The position numbers were made by a program, and so were the translations under genes. Shown here piece by piece: positions 39,598-49,510 of a DNA stretch of 64,000 nucleotides (the first letter of the stretch is position 1; every line of letters begins with the position of its first letter). Source of the stretch: Microbacterium oleivorans (GTDB lineage: Bacteria > Actinomycetota > Actinomycetes > Actinomycetales > Microbacteriaceae); contig NZ_CP058316.1 of assembly GCF_013389665.1 (NCBI RefSeq), forward strand, positions 2,728,001 to 2,792,000. Direction: 5' to 3'. The notes beneath the pieces were generated by a model. The model ran no database searches. It saw nothing but the letters and a program-made list of their open reading frames with translations, and was not told the DNA's origin.

Positions 39598-40224
39598 ATG
39601 CTCGAGGAGGATTACAACCGGGACCGGCGGCGGCTGCCCCGCCACCTGCGACGCAGCCCTGAGCCCGAACGTCCGTTCTCGTACGAGATCCGGCCCGCGC
39701 GCGCGGACGATCTGCCCGACATCCGCGAGATCTACAACTACTACGTCACCAATTCCGTCGTCACCTTCGACGAGAAGAGGTGGTCGTTGCTCCAGTGGCG
39801 TCAGAGGTACGACCACCTGACCAGGCTCAAGCTCCCCTTCCTCGTCGCCGCGTCACCGACCGGCCAGATCCTGGGATACGCGCTCGCCTCGCCGTGGAAC
39901 GGCAAGACCGGCTTCCGGTACACCGCCGAGACGTCGATCTACCTCGGCCAGGCCGCCACCGGCAAAGGGCTGGGCCGTGCTCTGCTGGAGGCGCTCATCG
40001 ACGCCTGCCGCGAGCTGGGGTTGCGCGAGATCGTCGCGGTGGTCAGCGACAAGGGGGCCGAGGCCTCGATCGCGCTGCACGAGAGGTTCGGGTTCGTCGA
40101 GGTCGGACGCATGGGCCGCGTGGGTCACAAGTTCGGCCGTTGGCTCGGCACCATCTATCTGCAGAAGTCGCTCGAACAGCAGAAGAAGGGCCTGCGCGCG
40201 CTCTTCTCGCAGCGTTCGGACTGA
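39598..40224 (+). CDS. GNAT acetyltransferase, phosphinothricin/methionine-sulfoximine type
   Basis: 208-residue N-acetyltransferase. After a basic N-terminal extension of about 27 residues, YEIRPARADDLPDIREIYNYYV opens a GNAT domain of the PAT/MddA group; acetyl-CoA binding is at QAATGKGLGRALLEAL (variant of Q/RxxGxG/A), followed by ALHERFGFVEVGRM. Relatives acetylate methionine sulfoximine or sulfone or related small amines. ATG six bases after TAGAGT (39586-39591): leaderless. Confidence 0.88.
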   Translation: MLEEDYNRDRRRLPRHLRRSPEPERPFSYEIRPARADDLPDIREIYNYYVTNSVVTFDEKRWSLLQWRQRYDHLTRLKLPFLVAASPTGQILGYALASPWNGKTGFRYTAETSIYLGQAATGKGLGRALLEALIDACRELGLREIVAVVSDKGAEASIALHERFGFVEVGRMGRVGHKFGRWLGTIYLQKSLEQQKKGLRALFSQRSD

Positions 40225-40226
40225 CG

Positions 40227-40568
40227 TCAGCGCCCCGGGGCGCCACCGGCCGGCGGTGTCCGCCCCGCCCGTACGGCGTCGATGAGTGCACGCCAGGCGG
40301 TGTCGAGATCGTCGGTGAGCTCGACGCTGCGGATGCCGCCGGGGTCGTCGACCCGGATGCGCCACTGAAACCGGTCGGCGCCGCGCGTCGGGCTCCGTGG
40401 TGGCGAGGCATCGCGCCACGGGCAGTCTTCGATCAGACCGAGCCACGCCTCGCGATCGGTCGCCTCCGGCTCGACGTGCCACGATCGGCTCAACCCGGCG
40501 AAGCCTCCCGTGCGCTCGACCTCGATACGCAGGACGGGGGTCGTGTCGTCATCGCTCGGCTGCGGCAT
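40227..40568 (-). CDS. Emfourin-like inhibitor of the adjacent M4 protease
   Basis: 113-residue protein that I assign to the emfourin family of slow-tight protealysin inhibitors, from EVERTGGFAGLSRSW near the N-terminus, then a beta-rich segment FQWRIRVDDPGGIRSVEL and a C-terminal helix. It overlaps the 3' end of the M4 protease gene by 20 bp, the same neighbourhood as protealysin and emfourin in Serratia. The pairing supports inhibition of an intracellular protease, which is inferred. Confidence 0.8.
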   Translation of the reverse strand: MPQPSDDDTTPVLRIEVERTGGFAGLSRSWHVEPEATDREAWLGLIEDCPWRDASPPRSPTRGADRFQWRIRVDDPGGIRSVELTDDLDTAWRALIDAVRAGRTPPAGGAPGR

Positions 40569-41613
40569 CCTCGATCACGCCGACGCCCGACCATCCGGCT
40601 CGGACGGCGTCGACCTCCTCCGATCCCTCACCGTACTCCTGCTCTGCGGCGGTGAGCGTGGCCTGCGCGAAGGCGGCGAAGTCCGCGGTCGGGGAGAGCG
40701 TGCCCGAGGTGAGGGTGCGGTACCAGATCAGCCCCGCGCGCTCCCAGGCGTACCCGCCGAGCCGCGTCGCCACCAGGTGGAAGGCACGATTGGGGATACC
40801 GGAGTTGATGTGCACGCCGCCGTTGTCGCTCTCGGTCTCGACGTAGTCGCGCAGATGTCCGGGCTGGGGGTCGCGACCGAGCACGTCGTCGTCGTAGGCC
40901 GTCCCCGGTGCGGCCAGCGACCGTAGCGCGGTGCCCTGCACAGCCTCGGTGAAGATGCCCGCCCCGATGAGCCACGACGCCTCGGCGGCGGTCTCGCCGC
41001 GGTGGTGCTGCTCGGCGAGGGCGCCGAAGACGTCGGAGAGCGACTCGTTGAGCGCGCCCGGCTGCCCCTGATACTCGAGCCCGCCGGAGAACTCCGTCAC
41101 GCCGTGCGCGAGCTCGTGCGCGATGACCGAGAGGGAGCGCGTGAAGCCGCTGAAGACCTCGCCGTCGCCGTCGCCGAAGACCATGCGTTCGCCGTTCCAG
41201 AACGCGTTGTCGTAGTCGCGCCCGTAGTGGACGGTGGCCGCCAGGACACCGCCCCGGCCGTCGATCGACGCGCGGCCGAAGGCCTCGGAGAAGAACGCGA
41301 ACGTCGCGCCCAGCCCCTCGTACGCCTCGTCGACGGCGGCGTCGCCCGTGGGCGGGGCGTCTTCATCGCGGACGAGCACGCCCGGCAGGTCTTCGCGTCG
41401 CTGCGCGTCGGACACGGCCCGATCGGGTGCGGGCACCCGCTCGGCGACGAGCGTGTCGCCATCCTCGATCGTCAGGCGCAACTGGGCCCGGCCGGCCAGG
41501 TCGCCGGGTCGCGCGGCCAGGGTCGCCCGGGCGGCCACGGCGGCGCGGGCGAGGTGGGGTTCGCGGGCCGAGGCGACGCGGGCGAGGAGATACGGGGGGA
41601 TGATCGCGCGCAT
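40549..41613 (-). CDS. Protealysin-like M4 metalloprotease
   Basis: Thermolysin-family zinc protease of 354 residues. There is no signal peptide; instead the N-terminus reads MRAIIPPYLL, the cryptic propeptide motif of protealysin-like proteases that are often intracellular or exported by non-Sec routes. Zinc ligands are His166 and His170 in AHELAHGVTEF, with Glu167 catalytic, and Glu190 in GALNESLSD. A catalytic His lies in VHINSGIPNRAFH. ATG six bases after TAGCGT (complement of 41620-41625): leaderless. Confidence 0.92.
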   Translation of the reverse strand: MRAIIPPYLLARVASAREPHLARAAVAARATLAARPGDLAGRAQLRLTIEDGDTLVAERVPAPDRAVSDAQRREDLPGVLVRDEDAPPTGDAAVDEAYEGLGATFAFFSEAFGRASIDGRGGVLAATVHYGRDYDNAFWNGERMVFGDGDGEVFSGFTRSLSVIAHELAHGVTEFSGGLEYQGQPGALNESLSDVFGALAEQHHRGETAAEASWLIGAGIFTEAVQGTALRSLAAPGTAYDDDVLGRDPQPGHLRDYVETESDNGGVHINSGIPNRAFHLVATRLGGYAWERAGLIWYRTLTSGTLSPTADFAAFAQATLTAAEQEYGEGSEEVDAVRAGWSGVGVIEDAAAER

Positions 41614-41665
41614 GGCATCACGCTAGCCCGGGCCGCCGACACCGGCCAGCGGAACTTCCCGGGGG

Positions 41666-42471
<806 letters not shown>

Positions 42472-42475
<4 letters not shown>

Positions 42476-43254
42476 GCCGACGCCTCCGGTCGCCAGAGCG
42501 TCGCCGTGGCGTCGCGCAGCAGGCTGCGGGTGACCTCCGACGCCGGCGCGGTCAGCAGAGTGGCCACCGGCGCCGATTCGACGACGCGGCCGTGCTCGAG
42601 CACCACGGCATCCGTGGCGACCTGCGAGAGCACGGCGAGATCGTGGGTGATGAACAGCAGCGACATCCCGTCGTCGTCGACCAGCTCGCCGAGGAGGGCG
42701 AGGATCTCGGCCTGGATCGTGACGTCCAGCGCCGTGGTCGGTTCGTCGGCGATGAGCAGACGCGGACGCGCGGCGATCGCCATGGCGATCGCGACCCGCT
42801 GGCGCTGACCGCCCGACAGCTGGTGCGGATAGCGGCGCAGCGCGCCCTCCGGAAGGCGCACGCGGTCGGCGTCGGCCTGTGCACGGGCCAGCGCCTCGCG
42901 TCGTCCCGCACGGGCGTGGATGCGCAGCGGCTCGGAGATCTGCCGTCCCACCGTCCGCAGCGGGTTGAGCGCGGTCTGCGGCTCCTGGAACACGATGCCG
43001 ACCTGCTCGCCGCGGAGGGCGGCGATGTCGCGGTCGCGCCGACCGACGAGCTCCATGCCGTCCCAACGGATGCTGCCGCTCACCTCCGCGCCCTCGGGCA
43101 GCAGACCGAGGATGGCCAGCGCGGTCAGGGACTTGCCCGAGCCCGACTCGCCGATCAAGCCCACGCGCGCCCCGTCCGGCACCGCGAACGAGACGCCGTC
43201 GACGACGCGTCGTCCGTCGAGCGCGATGACCAGATCGTTCACCTCGAGGCTCAT
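42472..43254 (-). CDS. Peptide/nickel ABC transporter ATPase (DppD/OppD-like)
   Basis: 260-residue ATPase with Walker [10 protein letters not shown], signature [15 protein letters not shown] and Walker [14 protein letters not shown]. Pairs with the following ATPase as a heterodimer. It overlaps both neighbours by four bases. Being shorter than typical DppD (about 320), it lacks the C-terminal oligopeptide extension. Confidence 0.92.
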
Positions 43255-44132
43255 GCCACCACCGCCGGCGTGTGGGTCGACGCCGCCGAGCGTCGCCGTG
43301 CGAGCGTCGGATCGGTGGCCTCGCGCAGGCCGTCGCCCAGCATGTTCAGCCCCAGGACGGTGATCGTGATGGCCAGACCGGGCCAGACCACGCTGAGCGG
43401 ATACGCGGTGAGGTAGTTCTGCAGCTCGCTGAGCAGCAGCCCCCACGAGGGCTGGGTCGGGGGAGCCCCGAAGCCGAGATAGCTGAGCCCGGCCTCGGCG
43501 AGGACCGCCACCGCCATGCCCCACGACAGCTGCACGATGAACACCGGAGCCACGTTCGGCAGGAGGTGGCGGGCGGCGATCTGCATCGGGGTGAGCCCGC
43601 TCGCCCGTGCGGCGAGCACGAAGTCGCTGTGCAGCGTCCGGCGGAGTTCGGGACGGGTGACGCGTGCGATGTTGACGCCGAAGCCGATGCCCACCGAGAT
43701 CACCACCACCCACAGCGAGCCTCCCCATACCGCCGAGATCATCATGGCGATCAGCAGCACGGGGAAGGCGATGAGGATGTCGACGAGGACCGCGACGACC
43801 TCGCGCGTCCACCGTCCCGTCAAGGCGCCGAGGCACGCGAGCGCGAGACCCAGCAGGGTGGCCACGACGCCCGCGCCGGCGGCGACGAGGACCGTGGTGC
43901 GCGCGCCGGCGAGCAGGAGCGAGAGGATGTCGCGGCCCGACGCATCGGTGCCGAGGATGTGCGGCCACCCCGGCGGGGCCCACCGTGCCGGAATGTCCAC
44001 CCGTTGCGGGTCGAAGGGCGTCCACACCAGCGACACCGCGGCGAGCACCCCGATCGCCGTGACGACGACCAGCCCGAACCGCCCCGCCGGCAGCGCCCAC
44101 AGCCGGCGCAGCCACCCTTCGCGACCGGTCAT
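43251..44132 (-). CDS. Peptide ABC transporter permease (DppC/OppC-like)
   Basis: 293-residue permease with an N-terminal helix, a long periplasmic segment holding HILGTDASGRDILSLLLAGAR (typical of DppC) and about five further helices. The coupling EAA loop is ARASGLTPMQIAARHLLPN. Overlaps both neighbours. Confidence 0.92.
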   Translation of the reverse strand: MTGREGWLRRLWALPAGRFGLVVVTAIGVLAAVSLVWTPFDPQRVDIPARWAPPGWPHILGTDASGRDILSLLLAGARTTVLVAAGAGVVATLLGLALACLGALTGRWTREVVAVLVDILIAFPVLLIAMMISAVWGGSLWVVVISVGIGFGVNIARVTRPELRRTLHSDFVLAARASGLTPMQIAARHLLPNVAPVFIVQLSWGMAVAVLAEAGLSYLGFGAPPTQPSWGLLLSELQNYLTAYPLSVVWPGLAITITVLGLNMLGDGLREATDPTLARRRSAASTHTPAVVA

Positions 44133-45079
44133 GACGCCTCCCGCTGTCGAGGGTCGAGCCCGCGGTGCACCAGGTCGACGACGAAGCCCACGACCAGGAC
44201 GACGGCGGTGAGCGTCAGGAGCTCCCCCTGCACCTTGGGCAGGTCGCGCAGACCGACATCGGCGACGAGCATGCGACCGATTCCCGGCAGGGTGAAGAGC
44301 TGCTCGATGACGACGGCGCCCACGACGATGCCCGCGACCTGCAGGCCGAGGACGCTGATGATCGACAGCCCCACCGTCGGCAGGCCGTGGCGGAGCAGCG
44401 CCGCCCGGCGGGTGAGCCCCTTCGCCGCTGCCGTGCGGACGAAGTCCTGACCCATGGCGGCGAGCGTCGCGGATCGGACGAACCGCATGAGCATCGCACC
44501 CTCGACGACCCCGATCGTGACGGCGGGCAGCACGAGCGACGCGAGGGCCCGTCCCGGCTCACGCCACCCGTCGCGGGGGAAGCCTTGCGCGGGCAGCCAG
44601 CCGAGCCACACGGCGAAGACGACGACGAGCATCATCCCCGCCCACACCACGGGGACGGCGGCGAGGGTCTGCGCACCGAACGAGAGGAGCGTTCCGTCGG
44701 CGCGACCGCGCCGCAGCGCGGCGAGGATGCCGAAGGGGAGGGCGATCAGCAGCGCCACCGCCATCGACATCAAGCCGAGGGGAACCGTCACCTGCGCCTT
44801 CGCGGCGAGCTCGGCGGCCACCGGGGTACCCGTCACGAGGGAGGCTCCGAGATCGCCCATGAGGAGCCCGCCGATCCACTGGGCGTACTGCGTCGTGAGG
44901 GGAACGTCGAGCCCCAGACGTTCCCGGATGGCCGCGACCTGCTCGGGGGTGGAGTTGGTCCCCGCGATCTGCTGGGCGACATCCCCGGGCAGGACTCGCA
45001 GGGTGAGGAAGATCAGCACGCTGGCGACGACCAGGCCCAGCAGGAGCAGGCCCAGTCGCGTCAGCGCGTAACGGGTCAC
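44129..45079 (-). CDS. Peptide ABC transporter permease (DppB/OppB-like)
   Basis: 316-residue permease with six helices; LRVLPGDVAQQIAG and ERLGLDVPLTTQYAQWI match the DppB periplasmic segment and TAAAKGLTRRAALLRHGLP is the EAA loop. Start GTG overlaps the stop of the binding-protein gene (GTGA). Confidence 0.92.
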   Translation of the reverse strand: MTRYALTRLGLLLLGLVVASVLIFLTLRVLPGDVAQQIAGTNSTPEQVAAIRERLGLDVPLTTQYAQWIGGLLMGDLGASLVTGTPVAAELAAKAQVTVPLGLMSMAVALLIALPFGILAALRRGRADGTLLSFGAQTLAAVPVVWAGMMLVVVFAVWLGWLPAQGFPRDGWREPGRALASLVLPAVTIGVVEGAMLMRFVRSATLAAMGQDFVRTAAAKGLTRRAALLRHGLPTVGLSIISVLGLQVAGIVVGAVVIEQLFTLPGIGRMLVADVGLRDLPKVQGELLTLTAVVLVVGFVVDLVHRGLDPRQREAS

Positions 45080-46587
45080 CCGTCGCTCTTGGCGATCTCG
45101 GCCAGGTCGATGCGGGCGTTCACGTTGTCGACGGGCATGCCCGAGACGTTCGTGGCCACCGCGACGACGGAGGCCCAGTTGTAGAGCCAGTCGGCGGCGT
45201 GGTCCTCCGAGACGATGCGCGCGGCCTGCGCGAGGAGGTCCGAGGCTGCGGCCTCGTCCGTCGCCGCGAGCGACTGAGCGTAGAGCTCTTGCACCTCGGG
45301 GTTGTCGTAGGTGAAGTAGTAGTCCGGGTCGGCCCAGTTCTCGAAGTCGCGCGGCTCGGCGTGGTTGACGACGCTGAGCTCGTAGTCCTTGTTCGTGTAG
45401 ACATCGCTCAGCCACGTCCCGAAGTCGACCGGATCGACCTGCAGATCGATGCCGACGTCGTTCAGGTTCGACACCAGGATCTGCGGCAGCGTCGAATCGT
45501 ACGCCGAGGGGATCGTGAGGGTCAGGGTCAGATCGTCCACACCGGCCTCGCTGAGGAGCGCCCGGGCGGCCTCGGGATCGTAGGCGACGACATCGCTGAG
45601 ATCCTCGTACCCCGGGTCGGGCTCGGGAATCGGTCCGAAGAGGGTCTGCCCCGCGCCCACGGCCTCGACGATGGCGTCGTGGTCGATCGCGGTGCGGATC
45701 GCCTCGCGCACCCGCGGGTCGGCGAGCGCTCCGGAGGTGGAGTTCATCGCGAGCACGCTCTTGTCGGTCGCGCTGCCGGTTTGGACGGCGAAGTCGCCGC
45801 CTGCTTCGACCTGGTCGGCGAGGTTGGCGTCGAAGCCGACGATCACGTCGATCTCGCCGGCGAGGGCCGCATTGATGGCGGCCTGGTTGTCGGGGATGAA
45901 GTCGAAGGTGACGTCGGCGACCTGGGCCGCGTCGCCCCAGTAGGCGTCGTTGCGCTCGAGCGTGAGGCTCGCGCCCTGTCGCCAGTTGGCGAGCCGGAAC
46001 GGACCGGTGCCGTTGGCCGCGGTGTTGTAGTCCACCGTGTCGCCCTCTTTGAGGATGATGCCCGCGCGGCCGGTGAGGTTCCACAGGAGAGCGGAATCGG
46101 GCTGGGTCAGCGTCACGGTGATGGTCTGCCCGTCGGCGGCGATCGAGGCGACGTTGGCCAGCCGCTCGCTGTCGGCCCATGCCGGGGTGGCCTGTCGCGT
46201 CGTCAGCGACGACACGACGTCCTGGGGCGTGAGTGGCTGCCCGTCGTGGAAGACGACGCCTTCGCGAAGGGTGAAGGTGTAGGTGAGTCCGTCGGCTGAG
46301 ACCTCGTGCGAACTGGCGAGGGAGTCGGTGATCTCGCCCTCGGCCGTGCGTGCCACCAAGCCCTGGTACACGTTGTCGATGAGGGTCTGATCGAGCGAGA
46401 TGCCTGCGGTCTGGCGGATGTCGAGGTTGGACGGCTCGAGCACCAGACGGATGCTGACGCTGGCGTCGGGGTTCGAGGTTCCGACGGTCGCCGAGGGGGC
46501 GGGGTCGGCACCGCCCGTGCAGCCGGCGAGGACGAGGGTCCCGGCGGCCAGCAGGGCGGCGGCCGAGAGAGCGGTGCGGCGGAGCAT
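45076..46587 (-). CDS. Peptide ABC transporter substrate-binding lipoprotein (family 5)
   Basis: First gene of the importer operon: a 503-residue SBP_bac_5 lipoprotein. Signal peptide and lipobox LVLAGC put the lipidated Cys at about residue 22, which fixes the start at 46587; AAAGGA lies 11-12 bases upstream. The domain carries EPSNLDIRQTAGISLDQ and the family-5 segment AVRTAIDHDAIVEAVGAG-like (here REAIRTAIDHDAIVEA). The likely -10 is TAGGCT (complement of 46664-46669), giving a leader of about 70 bases. Substrate (di/oligopeptide, nickel or glycoside) cannot be told. Confidence 0.93.
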   Translation of the reverse strand: MLRRTALSAAALLAAGTLVLAGCTGGADPAPSATVGTSNPDASVSIRLVLEPSNLDIRQTAGISLDQTLIDNVYQGLVARTAEGEITDSLASSHEVSADGLTYTFTLREGVVFHDGQPLTPQDVVSSLTTRQATPAWADSERLANVASIAADGQTITVTLTQPDSALLWNLTGRAGIILKEGDTVDYNTAANGTGPFRLANWRQGASLTLERNDAYWGDAAQVADVTFDFIPDNQAAINAALAGEIDVIVGFDANLADQVEAGGDFAVQTGSATDKSVLAMNSTSGALADPRVREAIRTAIDHDAIVEAVGAGQTLFGPIPEPDPGYEDLSDVVAYDPEAARALLSEAGVDDLTLTLTIPSAYDSTLPQILVSNLNDVGIDLQVDPVDFGTWLSDVYTNKDYELSVVNHAEPRDFENWADPDYYFTYDNPEVQELYAQSLAATDEAAASDLLAQAARIVSEDHAADWLYNWASVVAVATNVSGMPVDNVNARIDLAEIAKSDG

Positions 46588-46758
46588 GTGGAGGAGGTTC
46601 CTTTCGCAAGGGCGGCGGCATCGTTGCTGTCCGATGCGCGTCCGCGAACTCAGTGCGGCATACAGCCTAGGGTCCGCCGCGCTCGGCGGTGACATCTCCC
46701 CGTCCTGCAGCGTCGCAGTGCGTCACGTTATTTCCGTGGCGGAGTGTCTGTCGCCCTG

Positions 46759-47697
46759 TCAGAGGGAGGTCAGTCCGGCGTCCCGGATGATGCGGGCGAG
46801 CTCGCTCGGCAGTTCCTCCTGCACGTTGTGTCCGGAGTCCACCGTCACGATCCCGGCGTCCGGGAGTCGCGTCGTGAATGCCTCGACATCGGCATCGCTC
46901 AGGTACCCGCGGTTGCCGCGCACGAGGGTGACGGGAGCGGAGACGGCCGCCAGATCCTCCCAGCCCGAGGCGGCGAGGATGCCGGCGAGCGAGTCCTGGC
47001 GCGCGGACGCGGCGGCGGACGCACCGGGGTCGGCCGCGAGGACGTTGGCGATGCGTGCGAAGTGGTGCTTCCACTCGACGCGGCCGTCCTCGCGCACGCG
47101 CGAGTTCAGGTAGACCCCGCGCTCGGCGGCGGTACGGTCGCCGCCGAGCCCGAACGACAGTGCGCGATCGACCATCTCCTCACGCGATGCCCAGTGCGTC
47201 GGGCCCGCGAAGAATCGCCGGATCTGGGACGCCCCTCCCGCAGGGTCGAGGCCGGGAGCGATGTCGACGATGACCAGGGCCCTGACGAGCTCGGGATGTG
47301 CGGCGGCGAGAGCCGCGGCGGTCAGCCCCCCGAGGGATTGGCCGACGACGACCTGCGGCGTCTCGGTCCAGTGGGCGATGGCCGGAGCGATGTCGGCGGC
47401 GAGGGTCCGAGCCGCGTAGTCGGCGTCGTCGCGCCAGCCCGAGTCGCCGTGCCCCGGGAGGTCGAGCGCCAGCACCGGACGGCCGAGGGCGAGAGCCGTC
47501 CGATCCCACGTGTGCGCGTTCAGTCCGGCGCCGTGGAGCAGCGTGACCTCGGGGAGGCCGTCACCGAGTCGCAGCGCGCTCAGGGGTCGGCCGTCCGGGG
47601 CGAAGGTGAACAGGCGCTCCGCCGACGGCACCGGCACCCCGCTCTCGGCGGCCTGCACGGGCAGGAACGAGAATTCGTCGAACGGTGTCTCGGCCAC
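46759..47697 (-). CDS. Alpha/beta-fold hydrolase
   Basis: 312-residue hydrolase with oxyanion LLHGAG, nucleophile elbow VVGQSLGGLTAAAL and a C-terminal SGHNVQEE histidine. The first 40 residues are an extension before the core. Substrate unknown. Start GTG. It is upstream of, and on the same strand as, the ABC operon, separated by 171 bp with its own promoter. Confidence 0.85.
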   Translation of the reverse strand: MAETPFDEFSFLPVQAAESGVPVPSAERLFTFAPDGRPLSALRLGDGLPEVTLLHGAGLNAHTWDRTALALGRPVLALDLPGHGDSGWRDDADYAARTLAADIAPAIAHWTETPQVVVGQSLGGLTAAALAAAHPELVRALVIVDIAPGLDPAGGASQIRRFFAGPTHWASREEMVDRALSFGLGGDRTAAERGVYLNSRVREDGRVEWKHHFARIANVLAADPGASAAASARQDSLAGILAASGWEDLAAVSAPVTLVRGNRGYLSDADVEAFTTRLPDAGIVTVDSGHNVQEELPSELARIIRDAGLTSL

Positions 47698-47771
47698 GGT
47701 CGTCCTTGTCCTTCGGTCGGGGGCGGTCTCATTCTCCCCCGGCGCGCACGGGCCGTGGGTAGTGTGAAGGC

Positions 47772-48248
47772 ATGAGTCCGGAGCGCCGTATCCACCTGGC
47801 GAAGGCGGCGCGTCCCGCTTTCGATGCGCTCGACGCCTTCGCCCGCACGGTCGGCCGCATCGCCGCCGAGGCCGGCGTCGACGATCGGCTGAAGGAGCTC
47901 GCTCTCGTGCACAGCTCGCAGCTCAACGGCTGCGCCTACTGTGCGCGTGTTCACGTCGAGCGCGCCGTCGCCGCGGGGGTGACGGTCGACGAGATCGGCC
48001 AACTCTCGACCTGGCGCGACTCCGGCGTCTTCGACGAGCGTGAGCGGGCGGCGCTCGAGCTCGCCGAGGCTTATGTGCATATCGCCGACGACGGCATCTC
48101 GGACGAGCTCTACGACCATGTCGGGGGCGTGTTCTCGGAAGCGGAGTACGTCGCCCTGAGCTGGCTGCTGATCTCGATCAACGCGTTCAACCGGCTGACG
48201 ATCGCGGGTCGCTATCCGGTTCCGCCGCTGCCGAAGGCGGAGGTGTGA
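47772..48248 (+). CDS. Carboxymuconolactone decarboxylase/AhpD-family protein
   Basis: 158-residue all-helical protein with the AhpD redox motif NGCAYCARVHVERA (CxxC plus His), so a peroxidase-like function is more likely than decarboxylation. ATG six bases after TAGTGT (47760-47765): leaderless. It overlaps the phosphatase gene by four bases. Confidence 0.88.
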   Translation: MSPERRIHLAKAARPAFDALDAFARTVGRIAAEAGVDDRLKELALVHSSQLNGCAYCARVHVERAVAAGVTVDEIGQLSTWRDSGVFDERERAALELAEAYVHIADDGISDELYDHVGGVFSEAEYVALSWLLISINAFNRLTIAGRYPVPPLPKAEV

Positions 48249-48967
48249 CCGGCCGGTCCGCCCCCGTGGTCTCGGGCGCGATCAACTTCCGCGACACGGG
48301 CGGACTCCCGGCGGGTGGTCGTGCCACCCGTGCCGGGGTGCTGTTCCGCTCGGGCAATCTCTTCCGCGTCGACGACTCGGGCCGGCAGGCGTTGCGAGAC
48401 CTCGGCCTGCGCCGCATCATCGACCTGCGCGACGACGACGAGGTGCTCTCGGAACCCACCGTGCTCGACGGCTTCACGCACGAGACTCAGCGGGTGCCGC
48501 TCTTCGTCGGCTCGGTGGCCTCGTTGTTCCGCGCGGACATGTCACTCGACTCGATGTACCGCTCGCTCGTGGACGACTCCGCACCCCGGGTGCTCGACGT
48601 GGTCCGGGGAGTGCTGGCCGAACAGCCCGTCCTGGTGCACTGCACGATCGGCAAGGACCGCACGGGCGTCACGATCGCCCTGATCCTCGCGGCGGCCGGC
48701 GTCGACGAGGATGCCGTGATCGCCGACTACGCGCGCACCGAGACGCTGCTGCCGGCCGAGCGGAACGCGCCGATCATCGCGTACCTCCGCGAGCGGCATC
48801 CGGATGCGCCGCACCTCGTCGACCTCGCGACCCGGTCGCCGGCGCCGGTGATGCGGGCGCTCCTCGAGGATCTGCGCGAACGCTTCGGCTCGCCGAGGGA
48901 GTATCTGCGCGCCCAGGGCCTGGACGACGACGAGCTCGCCGAGTTGCGTCGCATCCTGGTCGCCTGA
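48245..48967 (+). CDS. Tyrosine-protein phosphatase, PTP/DSP-like
   Basis: 240-residue phosphatase with the P-loop VHCTIGKDRTGVTIAL (CX5R) and N-terminal INFRDTGGLP, as in the MptpB/IphP family. GTG start overlaps the preceding gene. May act on phosphotyrosine or phosphoinositides; the natural target is unknown. Confidence 0.9.
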   Translation: MTGRSAPVVSGAINFRDTGGLPAGGRATRAGVLFRSGNLFRVDDSGRQALRDLGLRRIIDLRDDDEVLSEPTVLDGFTHETQRVPLFVGSVASLFRADMSLDSMYRSLVDDSAPRVLDVVRGVLAEQPVLVHCTIGKDRTGVTIALILAAAGVDEDAVIADYARTETLLPAERNAPIIAYLRERHPDAPHLVDLATRSPAPVMRALLEDLRERFGSPREYLRAQGLDDDELAELRRILVA

Positions 48968-49000
48968 GCGTGCGCGCGTTCGCTGCGCGATGTGGACGAC

Positions 49001-49019
49001 ATAGGTTAGGCATGCCTTT
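49001..49019. promoter_or_regulatory. DtxR/IdeR-like iron box
   Basis: The 19-base site ATAGGTTAGGCATGCCTTT matches the IdeR/DtxR consensus TTAGGTTAGGCTAACCTAA at 13 positions, best in its left half. It covers the -35 region of a TATAGT -10 element (49028-49033) in front of the SIP-domain gene, where an iron-loaded repressor would block polymerase. Confidence 0.65.
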
Positions 49020-49042
49020 GCGCGAGGTATAGTGGACCCATC

Positions 49043-49504
49043 ATGACCGAGGCCCACAGCGACTCCGCCTGCCGTGCATCGAAGCACGCACGCGTCCAGC
49101 AGCTGATCACCGCCGACGAGCACGCGCTCGCCGAGTTGGAGGCCCTGCTCGCGACACTGCCGCTGTGCTCGACGGGCCGCGTGTTCGTCGAGGTTCCCGA
49201 CGCATCGTGGATCGGCGCGCTCTCGGTGCCCGGCCGCATGATCGTGACCTGGCTCGACCGCTCGGCCCGCTCCGGCGCCGCCGGCACAGGGCGGGCGTGC
49301 GCCCCGGGCGAAGCGCTGTCGCGTGCCGTCATCGCCTGGGCCGACGAGATGCTGTGCACCGAGGCCGCACGCTCGACGCGTGTGCATCTGCTGGGCGGGT
49401 TCCTCGGGACGGCGGACATCCTCGACCACCTCACCGGACGCCTCGCCCTGGCGGCCGACGAGATCCACACGCCCGCGCGCTTCGGTCTGGCCACCGCTCG
49501 CTGA
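49043..49504 (+). CDS. Stand-alone SIP domain protein (siderophore-interacting)
   Basis: 153-residue protein matching only the C-terminal SIP domain (NADPH-binding half) of siderophore-interacting reductases: LLATLPLCSTGRVFVEVPD, MIVTWLDRSARSGA, LLGGFLGTADILDHL. No FAD-binding half is encoded next to it, so it may partner with another protein. An iron box overlaps its promoter and the ATG lies nine bases after TATAGT, giving a near-leaderless message. Confidence 0.82.
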   Translation: MTEAHSDSACRASKHARVQQLITADEHALAELEALLATLPLCSTGRVFVEVPDASWIGALSVPGRMIVTWLDRSARSGAAGTGRACAPGEALSRAVIAWADEMLCTEAARSTRVHLLGGFLGTADILDHLTGRLALAADEIHTPARFGLATAR

Positions 49505-49510
49505 GGGCCG

